From: Candidatus Pelagibacter sp. RS39
Lineage (GTDB): Bacteria > Pseudomonadota > Alphaproteobacteria > Pelagibacterales > Pelagibacteraceae
DNA length: 64,000 bases
Direction: 5' to 3'
NCBI RefSeq assembly: GCF_002101315.1
Contig: NZ_CP020777.1
Location: forward strand, 620,001-684,000
Shown here: piece by piece, positions 1 to 8,818 of the stretch
How the letters are laid out: every line of letters starts with the position of its first letter
Position numbering within the stretch: the first letter of the stretch is position 1
The notes under the pieces: generated by a model
Told to the model about the DNA's origin: nothing
Seen by the model: the letters and a program-made list of their open reading frames with translations, nothing else
The model's database searches: none
Made by a program: the position numbers and the translations under genes

Positions 1-1
1 T

Positions 2-562
2 AACAAAGCTGTAACAAAAGCAAAATATAAAAGTAATGTGTATTATTTAAACAAACAAGCATTCACCAAAGCAACAGCTAAGTCTTTTGACTATGCAATA
101 TTAGAAAAAACTAAAGATATAAATGCGATCAAATTAGATATTCCATGGTCTGATTTAGGTTCTTGGAAAGAAATCTGTAAGATGTATGGACGAAATAAAA
201 GACATTATTATAAAAAGAAGAATGTATTTCATAGACCTTGGGGTAGTTATGTAAATCTATTTAATGGTAAGGAATTTTTGATTAAAGAACTATATGTAAA
301 ACCAAAAGGTATTTTAAGTCTTCAAAAACATCATCATAGAGCTGAGCACTGGGTAGTTACTCATGGTAAACCAAAAATTACTTTAAATAAAAAATATTTT
401 ACTATGAAACCTGATGAAACAATTTTTATTCCACTAGGTGCAATCCATAGAATAGAAAACCCATATAAAAAACCAGTCAAAATAATTGAAGCACAAGTAG
501 GCTCAATTTTAAAAGAAACAGATATTGTAAGATTTCAGGATGTATACGGAAGAGTAAAGTAG
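2..562 (+). CDS. Mannose-1-phosphate guanylyltransferase / mannose-6-phosphate isomerase, C-terminal part
   Basis: The reading frame is open to the left edge, so this is the 3' end of a longer gene. The visible part holds the end of the nucleotidyltransferase domain (LDIPWSDLGSW) followed by a complete type II phosphomannose isomerase cupin: RPWGSY, then the metal-binding HHHRAEHW motif and the IPLGAIHRIEN strand. In the bifunctional ManC/CpsB/AlgA family these domains make GDP-mannose from mannose-6-phosphate for surface polysaccharide. An internal GTG at 38 is an in-frame codon, not a convincing start. phoR follows after 3 bases. Which paralogue name applies cannot be decided from the fragment. 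Confidence 0.88.
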   Translation, partial: NKAVTKAKYKSNVYYLNKQAFTKATAKSFDYAILEKTKDINAIKLDIPWSDLGSWKEICKMYGRNKRHYYKKKNVFHRPWGSYVNLFNGKEFLIKELYVKPKGILSLQKHHHRAEHWVVTHGKPKITLNKKYFTMKPDETIFIPLGAIHRIENPYKKPVKIIEAQVGSILKETDIVRFQDVYGRVK

Positions 563-565
563 TTT

Positions 566-1723
566 ATGGAACTTTTAACATTCGTTTTGTTAATCATAAT
601 AGCTATTTTATTATTTTTTCTTTTAAAAAAAGAAAGAGTCTTGGATATTAATACTGAAGTTAAAATTGAAGATAAAAAGTTAGATGAAGATGAAAGTAAG
701 AAATATAGAGAAACTATTTATAATCTTCTAAATTACATTCCAGAAGGAATCATAATTCTAAACAAATCCAAGGAAATAATATTTAGTAATAGTTCAGCCA
801 GTAAAAGGTTCCAAACAAAGTTGAATGAAAATATAAGTGGATTTTTAAGAAATCCGGACTTGTTAAGTTCAATTGAGAAAGCTTTCAATGGAGAAAATTC
901 TAATGATCTTGAAATAGAACTACGAAACCCTTCAGTTCTTAGAATGAATGTAACAATTTACCAAGATAATAATAATTTATTCTTTGATGAGCCATCTTGC
1001 TTGCTTTTTATGAGAGATTTAACAGAATTTCACAAATTTCAACAATTAAAATCAGACTTTGTTGCAAATGTTTCCCACGAACTTAGAACACCATTGCAAT
1101 CTATTAAGATGGGACTTGAGACATTTGAAAATAATGCAGATTTAAAAAAGAATTCTGAAGTTACTAATTTATTACCAGTAATGAGCTCTCAATCTGAAAG
1201 AATGGAAAATTTAATAAGAGATTTGCTATCTCTTTCTAAGATTGAGCTTCAAGAACATATAAGGCCTACACACGAAATAGATTTAATTGATGTCCTTAGC
1301 TATGTGATTAAGACTTATGAAAACATTGTTAAAAAAAATGACATTAATTTAAATCTGCAAAAAACTGAGAATTTTAAAATTATTGGTGATCGGGATAAAT
1401 TAATAGAAATTTTTACTAACCTTATTGATAATTCAATTAAATATAGTGAGAAGGGCAAAGAAATTAAAATTGCCACTAAAAAAGAGGGTGATCTAAATAT
1501 TGTCTCTATATCAGATCAAGGCATAGGAATTCCTAAGGAATTTATTCATAGAATCACCGAAAGATTTTTTACTGTTGATCCCAGCAAAAGTCGAAGTGTT
1601 GGAGGAACAGGCTTAGGACTAGCCATTGTTAAACATCTTGTTTCTCAACATAGAGGCGAAATGATTATTAATAGTGAGGAAAATCAAGGAACTACTATAG
1701 ATTTGAAATTTAATTCAATTTAA
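566..1723 (+). CDS. phoR: Phosphate regulon sensor histidine kinase PhoR
   Basis: Membrane sensor kinase that phosphorylates PhoB when phosphate is scarce. One N-terminal membrane helix (residues about 3-21) is followed by a PAS-like region (about 45-155). The dimerisation/phosphoacceptor box reads VSHELRTP with His171. The ATPase domain has the N box NLIDNSIKYS, the G1 box DQGIGIP and the G2 box GTGLGLAIVKHL. The 385-residue length is usual for PhoR. It lies directly upstream of pstS, while its partner phoB closes the same cluster, so the kinase and regulator flank the transporter they control. The ATG follows the preceding stop by 3 bases. Confidence 0.93.
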   Translation: MELLTFVLLIIIAILLFFLLKKERVLDINTEVKIEDKKLDEDESKKYRETIYNLLNYIPEGIIILNKSKEIIFSNSSASKRFQTKLNENISGFLRNPDLLSSIEKAFNGENSNDLEIELRNPSVLRMNVTIYQDNNNLFFDEPSCLLFMRDLTEFHKFQQLKSDFVANVSHELRTPLQSIKMGLETFENNADLKKNSEVTNLLPVMSSQSERMENLIRDLLSLSKIELQEHIRPTHEIDLIDVLSYVIKTYENIVKKNDINLNLQKTENFKIIGDRDKLIEIFTNLIDNSIKYSEKGKEIKIATKKEGDLNIVSISDQGIGIPKEFIHRITERFFTVDPSKSRSVGGTGLGLAIVKHLVSQHRGEMIINSEENQGTTIDLKFNSI

Positions 1724-1743
1724 TTCAACTAAAAAGTTAGCCT

Positions 1744-1772
1744 TTGTAACAAAACTTTAACTTTCCTTTAAT
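1744..1772 (+). promoter_or_regulatory. Pho-box-like array upstream of pstS
   Basis: Three 7-base direct repeats are phased at exactly 11 bases: TTGTAAC (1744), CTTTAAC (1755) and CTTTAAT (1766). The known PhoB box is a pair of CTGTCAT-like heptamers separated by 4 bases, so both spacing and sequence fit an AT-shifted version. It sits 60 bases before the pstS start, which has a clear AAGGAG ribosome site at 1822-1827. PhoB binding is inferred from these features and the gene context. Confidence 0.7.
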
Positions 1773-1831
1773 AAAATATTTAAGATTTAGATTTAATTGA
1801 TGATGCATAACGAATCTAAAAAAGGAGAAAA

Positions 1832-2860
1832 ATGAATAGATTAGTAAAAATTTTATTAGGGTTTCTTTTAGTACTTAGTTTTACAACAACTAGTCACGCA
1901 AGAGATCAAATAAAAATTGTAGGTTCTTCTACTGTTTACCCATATGCTACAGTTGTAGCTGAAAAGTTTGGTAAAGGTGGAAAATTCAAGACACCAGTAA
2001 TCGAAAGTACAGGTACTGGTGGAGGAATGAAATTGTTCTGCGCAGGTGTAGGAGCAAATCATCCTGATATAACAAATGCATCAAGAGCAATTAAAACTAA
2101 AGAAAAAGCTTTATGTGAGAAAAACGGAGTTGCTGAAATTATTGAAATAGTAATAGGCAATGACGGTATTTCATTTGCACACTCAGTGAATGCTCCAGAT
2201 GCAGATTTTACAAAAGAACAATTATGGAGAGCTTTAGCATCTAAAGTAGACATTGATGGAAAACTTGTTGAAAATCCATATAAAAATTGGAGTGATATAG
2301 ACTCCAGTCTTCCAAATAAAAAGATTGAAATATTAGTTGCACCCCCAACATCAGGTACTAGAGATGCATGGAATTCATTAGTTATGGTTAAAGGATGCAC
2401 TAAAACAGCCAAATCTCTTTATGATGCTGGAGGTAAAAAAGCTAAAAAAGAATGTGCTAAAATTAGAGAAGATGGATACGCTGTTGAGGCTGGCGAAAAT
2501 GATACTTTAATTGTACAAAAACTATCATCTAATCCTGATGCATTTGGCTTTTTTGGTTATAGTTACTTAGTTGCCAACAAGGATAAAATCAAAGCATCAT
2601 CTATTAATGGTGTTCAGCCATCATTAGAAGGTATCCAGGACTATTCTTATCCAATTGCAAGACCATTGTTCTTTTATGTAAAAAAAGCTCACATTGGAGT
2701 AATTCCAGGCATTAAAGAGTTTCTCAAAGAATTTACCTCAAAAAAAGCAATGAGTAACAGAGGTTATTTAGCTGAAATAGGACTTGTTCCTTTAGCTTCA
2801 GATAAATACAAAGTTACTAGAACTGCTGCAGTAGATCTGAATACAATCAAGTTAAAATAA
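1832..2860 (+). CDS. pstS: Periplasmic phosphate-binding protein PstS
   Basis: Phosphate-binding subunit of the Pst ABC importer. A signal peptide (positively charged MNRLVK, hydrophobic core, SHA cleavage end near residue 23) leads into the typical PstS start IKIVGSSTVYPYA. The phosphate-contacting TSGTRDAW segment and the STGTGGG loop are both present. Length (342 residues) is normal. It has one of the few strong Shine-Dalgarno sites in the window, a Pho-box array upstream and an intrinsic terminator directly downstream, which together suggest it is made in excess over the membrane parts of the transporter. Confidence 0.96.
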   Translation: MNRLVKILLGFLLVLSFTTTSHARDQIKIVGSSTVYPYATVVAEKFGKGGKFKTPVIESTGTGGGMKLFCAGVGANHPDITNASRAIKTKEKALCEKNGVAEIIEIVIGNDGISFAHSVNAPDADFTKEQLWRALASKVDIDGKLVENPYKNWSDIDSSLPNKKIEILVAPPTSGTRDAWNSLVMVKGCTKTAKSLYDAGGKKAKKECAKIREDGYAVEAGENDTLIVQKLSSNPDAFGFFGYSYLVANKDKIKASSINGVQPSLEGIQDYSYPIARPLFFYVKKAHIGVIPGIKEFLKEFTSKKAMSNRGYLAEIGLVPLASDKYKVTRTAAVDLNTIKLK

Positions 2861-2882
2861 GTTTCATTTATCCCCAAAAAAA

Positions 2883-2909
2883 GGCCAGTAATAACTGGCC
2901 TTTTTTTTT
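2883..2909 (+). terminator. Intrinsic terminator between pstS and pstC
   Basis: A perfect 7-bp stem (GGCCAGT, loop AATA, ACTGGCC) is followed by nine T residues and preceded by an A-run that can extend the stem. It is 22 bases after the pstS stop. Placement between binding protein and permease genes would separate high pstS expression from pstCAB, which has its own Pho-box-like site. Confidence 0.9.
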
Positions 2910-2929
2910 GATTCAATCTTAGATTTAAT

Positions 2930-2947
2930 TTGTAATATTTCTGTAAC
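2930..2947 (+). promoter_or_regulatory. Pho-box-like site upstream of pstC
   Basis: Two heptamers TTGTAAT (2930) and CTGTAAC (2941) are phased at 11 bases, the spacing of a PhoB box, and the second is close to the consensus CTGTCAT/C. The site lies 25 bases upstream of the pstC start and just after the pstS terminator, so it probably restarts PhoB-dependent transcription for pstCAB-phoU-phoB. Confidence 0.65.
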
Positions 2948-2972
2948 ATTAAAAATATATCACTCAAGGCGA

Positions 2973-4376
2973 ATGAACATCGTTCTAATATTTTTAATCA
3001 CTATATTTTCTGTCTCTTTGTTTTTCTATGGAAAATCAAAAACTAAAACCATTTCTATAAAAGATAATATCAAATTAAATGCTCTACCAAAATTTTATGG
3101 TTACTATCTTGTTTTATGGTGTTCAATACCAGCATTAGTATTTTTATTAGTCTGGTCATTATTTGAACCTGTAATTATTAAATCTATAATTATTGAAACA
3201 GCTGCAAATCAAGGTGCAATTTTTAGCGATAAAAATGAAGCAAATTTAATATATGAAAAAATTAAAGCTATTCATTTAGGTACATATTTTGGAGATATAG
3301 ACAGTATATTGAGAGAAAGCGCTCTTGCGTATGCAAAATTTATAAATCTTTTTACAAATTCAAAAGTAGTTTTAATTTTTGGTATAATTATAGCTTCTGT
3401 TATTTACTCTTTAAAAAAAATAAAGAATAACAATAAAGCTAGAGACGATGTGGAAATTATATTAAAAGGTTTATTGTTTGTATCTTCCTTAATAGCAATT
3501 TTAACTACTCTCGGAATAATATTTTCACTACTTTTTGAAAGTATAAAGTTTTTTTCAGTCATTAATGTTTTCGATTATTTATTTGGTACAAATTGGAGTC
3601 CTCAAAGAGCCTTTGTTAGAGATGCCTCCTCAATAACTGCAGCTGAATTTGAAGAATTAAAAGATGCTTTTGGCTTTATTCCATTAATTGCAGGAACATC
3701 TTTCATAGCTTTTATTGCAATGTTAGTAGCTGTTCCTATTGGTCTATTTTCAGGAATTTACATGGCTGAATATGCTTCAATTAAAGTAAGAAGAATTTCA
3801 AAACCAATTATTGAAATTTTAGCAGGAATACCAACTGTAGTTTATGGTTTCTTTGCTGCATTAACTGTTGGACCTTTTTTTAGACAAGTTGGTGAAAATT
3901 TAGGATTAACTGTTTCATCTGAAAGTGCTTTAGCTGCAGGATTAATTATGGGAATAATGATTATTCCTTATGTTTCATCTTTATCTGATGACGTAATTAA
4001 TTCTGTACCACAATCATTAAGAGACGGTTCATATGCTGTAGGAGCCACTAAATCAGAAACAATTAAACAAGTCGTGATACCTGCGGCTCTTCCAGGGATA
4101 ATAGGATCAGTTCTATTGGCAGTATCAAGAGCGATAGGTGAAACAATGATAGTTGTCATGGCAGCTGGCCTTGCTGCAAATCTTACAATTAATCCTTTAG
4201 AGTCTACTACAACAATCACAACTCAAATTGTAATGATACTTGTTGGTGACCAAGAATTTGATAGTCCGAAAACTCAATCTGCTTTTGCTTTAGGACTTAC
4301 ATTATTTATAGCAACATTAATATTGAATTATATCGCTCAAAGAGCAGTCAAAAAATATAGAGAGAAGTATGACTAA
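2973..4376 (+). CDS. pstC: Phosphate ABC transporter permease PstC
   Basis: Inner-membrane permease subunit of the Pst importer. The N-terminal 200 residues carry several membrane helices and a periplasmic stretch, giving 467 residues, longer than the roughly 320 of E. coli PstC but common in alphaproteobacteria. The C-terminal half has the permease core: IPLIAGTSFIAFIAMLVAVP, the IPTVVYGFFA loop and the EAA-type cytoplasmic loop LRDGSYAVGATKSETIKQVV. It overlaps pstA by 8 bases, so the two permease genes are probably translationally coupled. Confidence 0.94.
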   Translation: MNIVLIFLITIFSVSLFFYGKSKTKTISIKDNIKLNALPKFYGYYLVLWCSIPALVFLLVWSLFEPVIIKSIIIETAANQGAIFSDKNEANLIYEKIKAIHLGTYFGDIDSILRESALAYAKFINLFTNSKVVLIFGIIIASVIYSLKKIKNNNKARDDVEIILKGLLFVSSLIAILTTLGIIFSLLFESIKFFSVINVFDYLFGTNWSPQRAFVRDASSITAAEFEELKDAFGFIPLIAGTSFIAFIAMLVAVPIGLFSGIYMAEYASIKVRRISKPIIEILAGIPTVVYGFFAALTVGPFFRQVGENLGLTVSSESALAAGLIMGIMIIPYVSSLSDDVINSVPQSLRDGSYAVGATKSETIKQVVIPAALPGIIGSVLLAVSRAIGETMIVVMAAGLAANLTINPLESTTTITTQIVMILVGDQEFDSPKTQSAFALGLTLFIATLILNYIAQRAVKKYREKYD

Positions 4377-5631
4377 AGAAGAAAGATTAAAAAAAAGACA
4401 TCGAGCAGAAAAAAGATTTAGATTTTACGGATTAACATCTATCTTTGTTGCCTTGTTGTTTGTTGTTATTCTAGTTCAAAATATTTTCTCAAAAGGAAGT
4501 TCAGCCTTTAAAAAAACAGTAATTACCACTGAAGTTTTCTTTGATCAAGAATTACTAGAAATTCAAAACGGTGCATCCCAAGAAGAAATAATTGAAGCTG
4601 ATTTTTACGATATAATGATCGAAAATTTGATAAAGGCTTATCCAGCAAAAGATAGAGATGAGGAAGATGAATTATTAAAATTATTTAGTGGTGACGCTGA
4701 AATTGAGATTAAAAAAGCTTTTTTAAATGATAATAACTTAATAGGTAAAACAATCACATTAGATTTAACAGCTTCTGATGACATTGACCAATTACATAAA
4801 GGTAATTATCCAAGAGATTTACCCGAAGAAAGAAGAAGAATTTCTGACTTTCAATTAGTTATTTATGATTATTTTGTTGAAAATAAAAAGATAAGTAAAA
4901 ATTTTAACAATTATTTTTTTAACAATGGTGACTCTAGAGATCCAGAATTAGCAGGTATAGGTGGAGCTTTAGTTGGATCATTTTATAGTATTTTAATTTG
5001 TTTATTACTAGCTTTTCCAGTGGCTGTTCTAGCGTCGATTTACTTGGAAGAGTTCGCTCCAAAAAATAAAATTACAGATTTTATTGAAATTAATATAAAT
5101 AATTTAGCAGCAGTGCCATCTATTGTTTACGGTTTGCTTGCTTTACAAATTTTGCTTGCAACTATCCAATTACCGAGATCAACACCATTAGTTGCTGGAA
5201 TAACTTTAGCGCTAATGACTTTACCAAGAATTATTATTCCATGTAGAGCTTCATTAAAAGCTGTTCCACCTTCAATAAGAGAGGGCGCTCTAGCAGTTGG
5301 TGCATCTAAATTTCAATCTGTTTTTCATCATGTAGTACCGTTAGCACTACCTGGCACTTTGTCAGGAACTATAATCGGATTAGCTCAAGCATTAGGTGAA
5401 ACAGCACCACTTATATTAATTGGAATGGTAGCATTTGTTGTTGATATACCGTCAAGTCCAGTTGATCCATCATCTTCTTTGCCTGTTCAAGTGTATTTAT
5501 GGTCTGAGTCTGCAGAAAGAGGTTTTGTTGAAAAAACCTCAGCAACTATTATGATGCTTTTAAGCTTTTTAATTGTAATGAATTTTATTGCAGTTTACTT
5601 GAGACAAAAATTTGAAAAACGATGGAACTAA
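4369..5631 (+). CDS. pstA: Phosphate ABC transporter permease PstA
   Basis: Second permease subunit of the phosphate importer. After an N-terminal helix there is a periplasmic insert of about 130 acidic residues, then the PstA permease core: LAAVPSIVYGLLALQI, LALMTLPRIIIPCR and the EAA loop IREGALAVGASKFQSVFHHV. The 420-residue length and the N-terminal insert match the long PstA form of alphaproteobacteria. The start overlaps pstC by 8 bases, and pstB starts one base after the stop. Confidence 0.94.
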   Translation: MTKEERLKKRHRAEKRFRFYGLTSIFVALLFVVILVQNIFSKGSSAFKKTVITTEVFFDQELLEIQNGASQEEIIEADFYDIMIENLIKAYPAKDRDEEDELLKLFSGDAEIEIKKAFLNDNNLIGKTITLDLTASDDIDQLHKGNYPRDLPEERRRISDFQLVIYDYFVENKKISKNFNNYFFNNGDSRDPELAGIGGALVGSFYSILICLLLAFPVAVLASIYLEEFAPKNKITDFIEININNLAAVPSIVYGLLALQILLATIQLPRSTPLVAGITLALMTLPRIIIPCRASLKAVPPSIREGALAVGASKFQSVFHHVVPLALPGTLSGTIIGLAQALGETAPLILIGMVAFVVDIPSSPVDPSSSLPVQVYLWSESAERGFVEKTSATIMMLLSFLIVMNFIAVYLRQKFEKRWN

Positions 5632-6393
5632 ATGAGCAACATTAAAATAAAATCAAAAAACTTGAATGTTTATTATGGTGATAAACAAGCATTATTTGAT
5701 GTGAATTTAGATTTGAATGAAAAAGAGGTAACTGCATTAATTGGTCCATCAGGATGTGGTAAATCAACTTTCATAAGATGCATTAATAGAATGAATGATG
5801 TTATTGATATTTGTAAAGTTACTGGAAATATCGAAATGGATGGTATGAATATTAATGATAAAGATTTAGACGTTGTTTCATTGAGAGAAAGAGTTGGAAT
5901 GGTTTTTCAAAAGCCAAATCCTTTTCCAAAAAGTATATATGATAATATTTCGTATGGTCCTAAAATTCATGGAAAAGGTGAAACCAAAAGCGAATTAGAT
6001 CAAATTGTTGAAAATAGTTTAAAAAAATCTGCATTATGGGAAGAAGTTAAAGATAGACTTGATGAACCAGGCACAAGTTTATCTGGAGGGCAGCAACAAA
6101 GACTTTGTATAGCGAGAGCTATATCTGTTAATCCTGAAGTGATCTTAATGGATGAACCATGTTCAGCATTAGACCCAATTGCTACTGCAAAAATTGAGGA
6201 ATTAATTGATGAATTAAAAAAAACTTATACGATTGTTATAGTAACACACTCAATGGCTCAGGCTGTACGTGTTTCACAAAAAACAGGGTTTTTTCACCTA
6301 GGAAAGTTAATTGAAGTTGGAAAAACTGAGAAAATTTTTAAAAATCCTGACAATAAAATGACACAAGACTATATTACAGGTAGATTTGGATAA
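5632..6393 (+). CDS. pstB: Phosphate ABC transporter ATPase PstB
   Basis: Cytoplasmic ATPase driving phosphate import. All ABC motifs are intact: Walker [11 protein letters not shown]-loop [10 protein letters not shown], signature LSGGQQQRL, Walker [14 protein letters not shown] and the switch histidine in VTHSM. The PstB-specific stretch [10 protein letters not shown] after Walker A supports phosphate specificity. It abuts pstA and is followed by phoU after 3 bases. Confidence 0.97.
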   Translation: MSNIKIKSKNLNVYYGDKQALFDVNLDLNEKEVTALIGPSGCGKSTFIRCINRMNDVIDICKVTGNIEMDGMNINDKDLDVVSLRERVGMVFQKPNPFPKSIYDNISYGPKIHGKGETKSELDQIVENSLKKSALWEEVKDRLDEPGTSLSGGQQQRLCIARAISVNPEVILMDEPCSALDPIATAKIEELIDELKKTYTIVIVTHSMAQAVRVSQKTGFFHLGKLIEVGKTEKIFKNPDNKMTQDYITGRFG

Positions 6394-6396
6394 ATT

Positions 6397-7089
6397 ATGA
6401 GCAATGAACATACAGTAAAGTCTTACGAAGAAGAACTTCAATTCCTTAAAGACTCGTTAATTAAAATGGGTAGCTTAACCGAGTCACAATTAAGTGATGC
6501 AATGGATGCGGTGATTAAAGTTGATAAGGACTCAATTGATAAAATTATTAAAAGTGATGAAGAAATTAACAAATTTAGATCTAAAATAGATACTCAAATA
6601 ATGAATTTACTAGTTAAAAGAGCACCTATGGCAATTGATTTAAGAGAAACCATAAGTTCATTAAAAATCTCTCAAGATTTAGAAAGAATAGGAGATCTTT
6701 CAAAGAGTAATGCGAAAAAAGTTAAACCTTTACCACTAGATTTACCTGATGAGTTATTAGGAAATTTGAAAAGACTTGGAGAGCTTGTTATGAAACAATT
6801 AACTGATGTTCTTGATAGTTATGTGAACAAAAACTTTGATAAAGCTAAAGAAGTTTGGGAAAAAGATGAACAAGTTGATGACTTAACTTATATCGCAATG
6901 GAAAGTGTAATAGATTTTTTATCTAAAGATAAAAAAAACTTAGATTTTTCAACGCATTTAATTTTTGCTACAAAAAACTTGGAAAGAGCAGGCGATCATA
7001 TAACGAATATCGCTGAAACAGTATGTTATTTAGTAAAGGGTGAATATTTAAAAGGTAGTAGACCAAAGGGTAAAGTAATCCAAGAATAA
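6397..7089 (+). CDS. phoU: Phosphate signalling protein PhoU
   Basis: Cytoplasmic helical protein that links Pst transporter state to PhoR and damps Pho signalling when phosphate is plentiful. The two repeated PhoU three-helix bundles are visible; the metal-binding motifs read DLERIGDLSKSNAKK in repeat one and NLERAGDHITNIAE in repeat two. Length (230) is usual. Position between pstB and phoB is the conserved one. Confidence 0.95.
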   Translation: MSNEHTVKSYEEELQFLKDSLIKMGSLTESQLSDAMDAVIKVDKDSIDKIIKSDEEINKFRSKIDTQIMNLLVKRAPMAIDLRETISSLKISQDLERIGDLSKSNAKKVKPLPLDLPDELLGNLKRLGELVMKQLTDVLDSYVNKNFDKAKEVWEKDEQVDDLTYIAMESVIDFLSKDKKNLDFSTHLIFATKNLERAGDHITNIAETVCYLVKGEYLKGSRPKGKVIQE

Positions 7090-7093
7090 TTTG

Positions 7094-7774
7094 ATGAAAG
7101 GAAAAATTTTTATTATTGAAGATGAAGCTTCAATAGTTCAATTAGTCCAACATAATCTAGAAAAAGAAGGTTTTGTTGTCTCTTCATCATTAAATGGAAA
7201 TGAAGGTTTAAAAGAGTTAAAAAAATTTGAACCTAATCTTCTCTTATTAGATTGGATGCTACCAGATTTATCAGGGATAGATATCTGTAAAAATATTAGA
7301 AGAGACAGTAGTTTTAAGAGCCTTCCTATCATTATGCTTACAGCCAAAGGTGAGGAAGAAGACAAGGTAAAAGGCCTTGAAAGTGGTGTAGATGATTATG
7401 TTACAAAACCATTCAGTTTTAATGAGCTTTCTGCTCGAATAAAAGCTGTTCTAAGAAGATCTGATCCTAAAGTTGTTGCAAATGTATTAATATTTGAAGA
7501 TTTAAAATTAGATAGAATAGAAAAAAGAGTTTTTAGATCAGATAAAGAAATTCAACTTGGCCCTACAGAATTTAGATTATTAGAATTTTTCTTAACAAAT
7601 CCCAAAAGAGTTTATTCACGAGATCAAATTTTAGAAACTGTTTGGCCTAATAATGTAAATGTAGAAAGTAGAACCATTGACGTTCATATAAGAAGACTAA
7701 GACAATCAATCAATATTGAGGGTAAAAAAGAGTTAATTCGAACAGTTAGAGCCTCAGGTTATTCTTTAATTTAA
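7094..7774 (+). CDS. phoB: Phosphate regulon response regulator PhoB
   Basis: OmpR-type response regulator. The receiver domain has the acidic pair in IEDEAS, the phosphorylated Asp in LLLLDWMLPD, and the conserved Thr and Lys in MLTAKG and VTKPFS. The C-terminal winged helix ends with TIDVHIRRLRQ and IRTVRASGYSL, typical of PhoB. I chose the ATG at 7094 rather than the in-frame TTG one codon earlier. It closes the pho-pst cluster and converges by 4 bases with the next, leftward gene. Confidence 0.95.
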   Translation: MKGKIFIIEDEASIVQLVQHNLEKEGFVVSSSLNGNEGLKELKKFEPNLLLLDWMLPDLSGIDICKNIRRDSSFKSLPIIMLTAKGEEEDKVKGLESGVDDYVTKPFSFNELSARIKAVLRRSDPKVVANVLIFEDLKLDRIEKRVFRSDKEIQLGPTEFRLLEFFLTNPKRVYSRDQILETVWPNNVNVESRTIDVHIRRLRQSINIEGKKELIRTVRASGYSLI

Positions 7775-7992
7775 ATAATTATTTTATAAATCCCTACTAA
7801 GAACAATGGTATTTGTAATCCAAAATTAGTTAGTATTGCTTTATCTTTGCTAATAAATCCAGCTATAGTCCATCCAACAACTCCTAATCCATGAAAATAT
7901 ATATTTAATGGATATATATTTAAATTTGTAAGAAGTATACCTACTAAAACTAAGAATGTACTAATCCACTTTAGATATTTTTTTATAAACAT
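7771..7992 (-). CDS. Small membrane protein of unknown function
   Basis: A 73-residue protein with an initial basic stretch (MFIKKYLKW) and probably two or three membrane helices (about 9-25, 31-48 and 56-71); the middle has FHGLGVVGWTIAGF. It resembles short uncharacterised membrane proteins frequent in SAR11 and other alphaproteobacteria (I think of the DUF6552 type, not confirmed). A good AAGGAG ribosome site stands before the ATG, and 60 bases separate it from the upstream gene. That spacer holds two TGTTAC repeats on the coding strand, 19 bases apart, so it may have its own promoter. Confidence 0.7.
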   Translation of the reverse strand: MFIKKYLKWISTFLVLVGILLTNLNIYPLNIYFHGLGVVGWTIAGFISKDKAILTNFGLQIPLFLVGIYKIII

Positions 7993-8052
7993 ATTTTCTC
8001 CTTCTTATTAATTATTAAATTAATGTAACAAATTTATTAAGATGTAACAGTA

Positions 8053-8391
8053 TTAGAGAAAATTTGTTATATATTTATGAATAAAGAAACCAACAATTAA
8101 AAATCCTAGGCCTGTGCCATAAATTAGGAAGAAATTCATATTAAATGATTTCGCAAAAAAGAAGGGTAAAAAAAATAAATAACTCACAGGAACCGCCACC
8201 AGTATGCTCTTAGTAAAAAGAATTGTTTTTTCTATATCATTATGCTCATAGTAGGAAAAAGCTATAGCTATGAGTGATACAAGAGGTAAGGCGATAATAA
8301 AACCTGCAAGCTTTGGACTTAGCCCTGAAAGCCAACTGGCAAATGCTATTATTATCGCTGCAAGTATGATCTTTAAAGTAAAAAATATCAT
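8053..8391 (-). CDS. Inner-membrane protein, DUF3147/GlpM-like
   Basis: A 112-residue protein made almost wholly of four hydrophobic helices. The segment SPKLAGFIIALPLVSLIAI followed by a YYEHND turn resembles the DUF3147 family, which includes GlpM-like proteins of unknown role. It starts 13 bases after the zur stop, so it is probably co-transcribed with znuCB-zur, which hints at but does not prove a link to zinc supply. Confidence 0.65.
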   Translation of the reverse strand: MIFFTLKIILAAIIIAFASWLSGLSPKLAGFIIALPLVSLIAIAFSYYEHNDIEKTILFTKSILVAVPVSYLFFLPFFFAKSFNMNFFLIYGTGLGFLIVGFFIHKYITNFL

Positions 8392-8404
8392 TAATAATTC
8401 AAAT

Positions 8405-8794
8405 TTATTTGGCTATACATTTTTTGCATAAACCAAAAAATTCAAGATTATATTTACTATATTTCATACCAGCTTTATCTTTAAAATTTGATAGATATTT
8501 TGAGAGACTAGAATTATTAATCTCTGTTACTTTTTCACAACTTTCACATATAGAAAAAGCAGTAGCTTTTGACACCTGACAACTCGAATTTTGACATGCG
8601 ATAAACGCGTTTCTACTTTCAATTTTATGAATTTTTCCAATTTCAACTAACTTATCTAATGCTCTATAAACTTGTAAAGGAGCTTTAATTCCTTTTTTTT
8701 GAACATTAAAAAGAATTGAATAGGCTTTCATTGGTTCAGGTGATTTATCAATTATATCGAAAATAATTCGCTGATTTTTTGAAAGAGTGTGCAT
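8405..8794 (-). CDS. zur: Fur-family zinc uptake regulator Zur
   Basis: Zinc-sensing repressor. The N-terminal winged helix includes KAYSILFNVQKKGIKAPLQV, and the C-terminal part has paired cysteines CESC and CKKC, the structural zinc site of Fur proteins, with His and Cys residues between. The 129-residue length fits. It is the third gene after znuC and znuB, and the divergent znuC/znuA spacer contains two Zur-type palindromes. Together these point to Zur rather than Fur, and to autoregulation with the transporter. Confidence 0.88.
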   Translation of the reverse strand: MHTLSKNQRIIFDIIDKSPEPMKAYSILFNVQKKGIKAPLQVYRALDKLVEIGKIHKIESRNAFIACQNSSCQVSKATAFSICESCEKVTEINNSSLSKYLSNFKDKAGMKYSKYNLEFFGLCKKCIAK

Positions 8795-8818
8795 ATTGTT
8801 TAGTTTACCGATTCCTCA

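Noticed and set aside
8023..8048. Two TGTAACA copies as a possible Pho box
   Set aside because: Spacing is 19 bases, not 11, and no rightward gene follows; kept only as an unexplained duplicated element.
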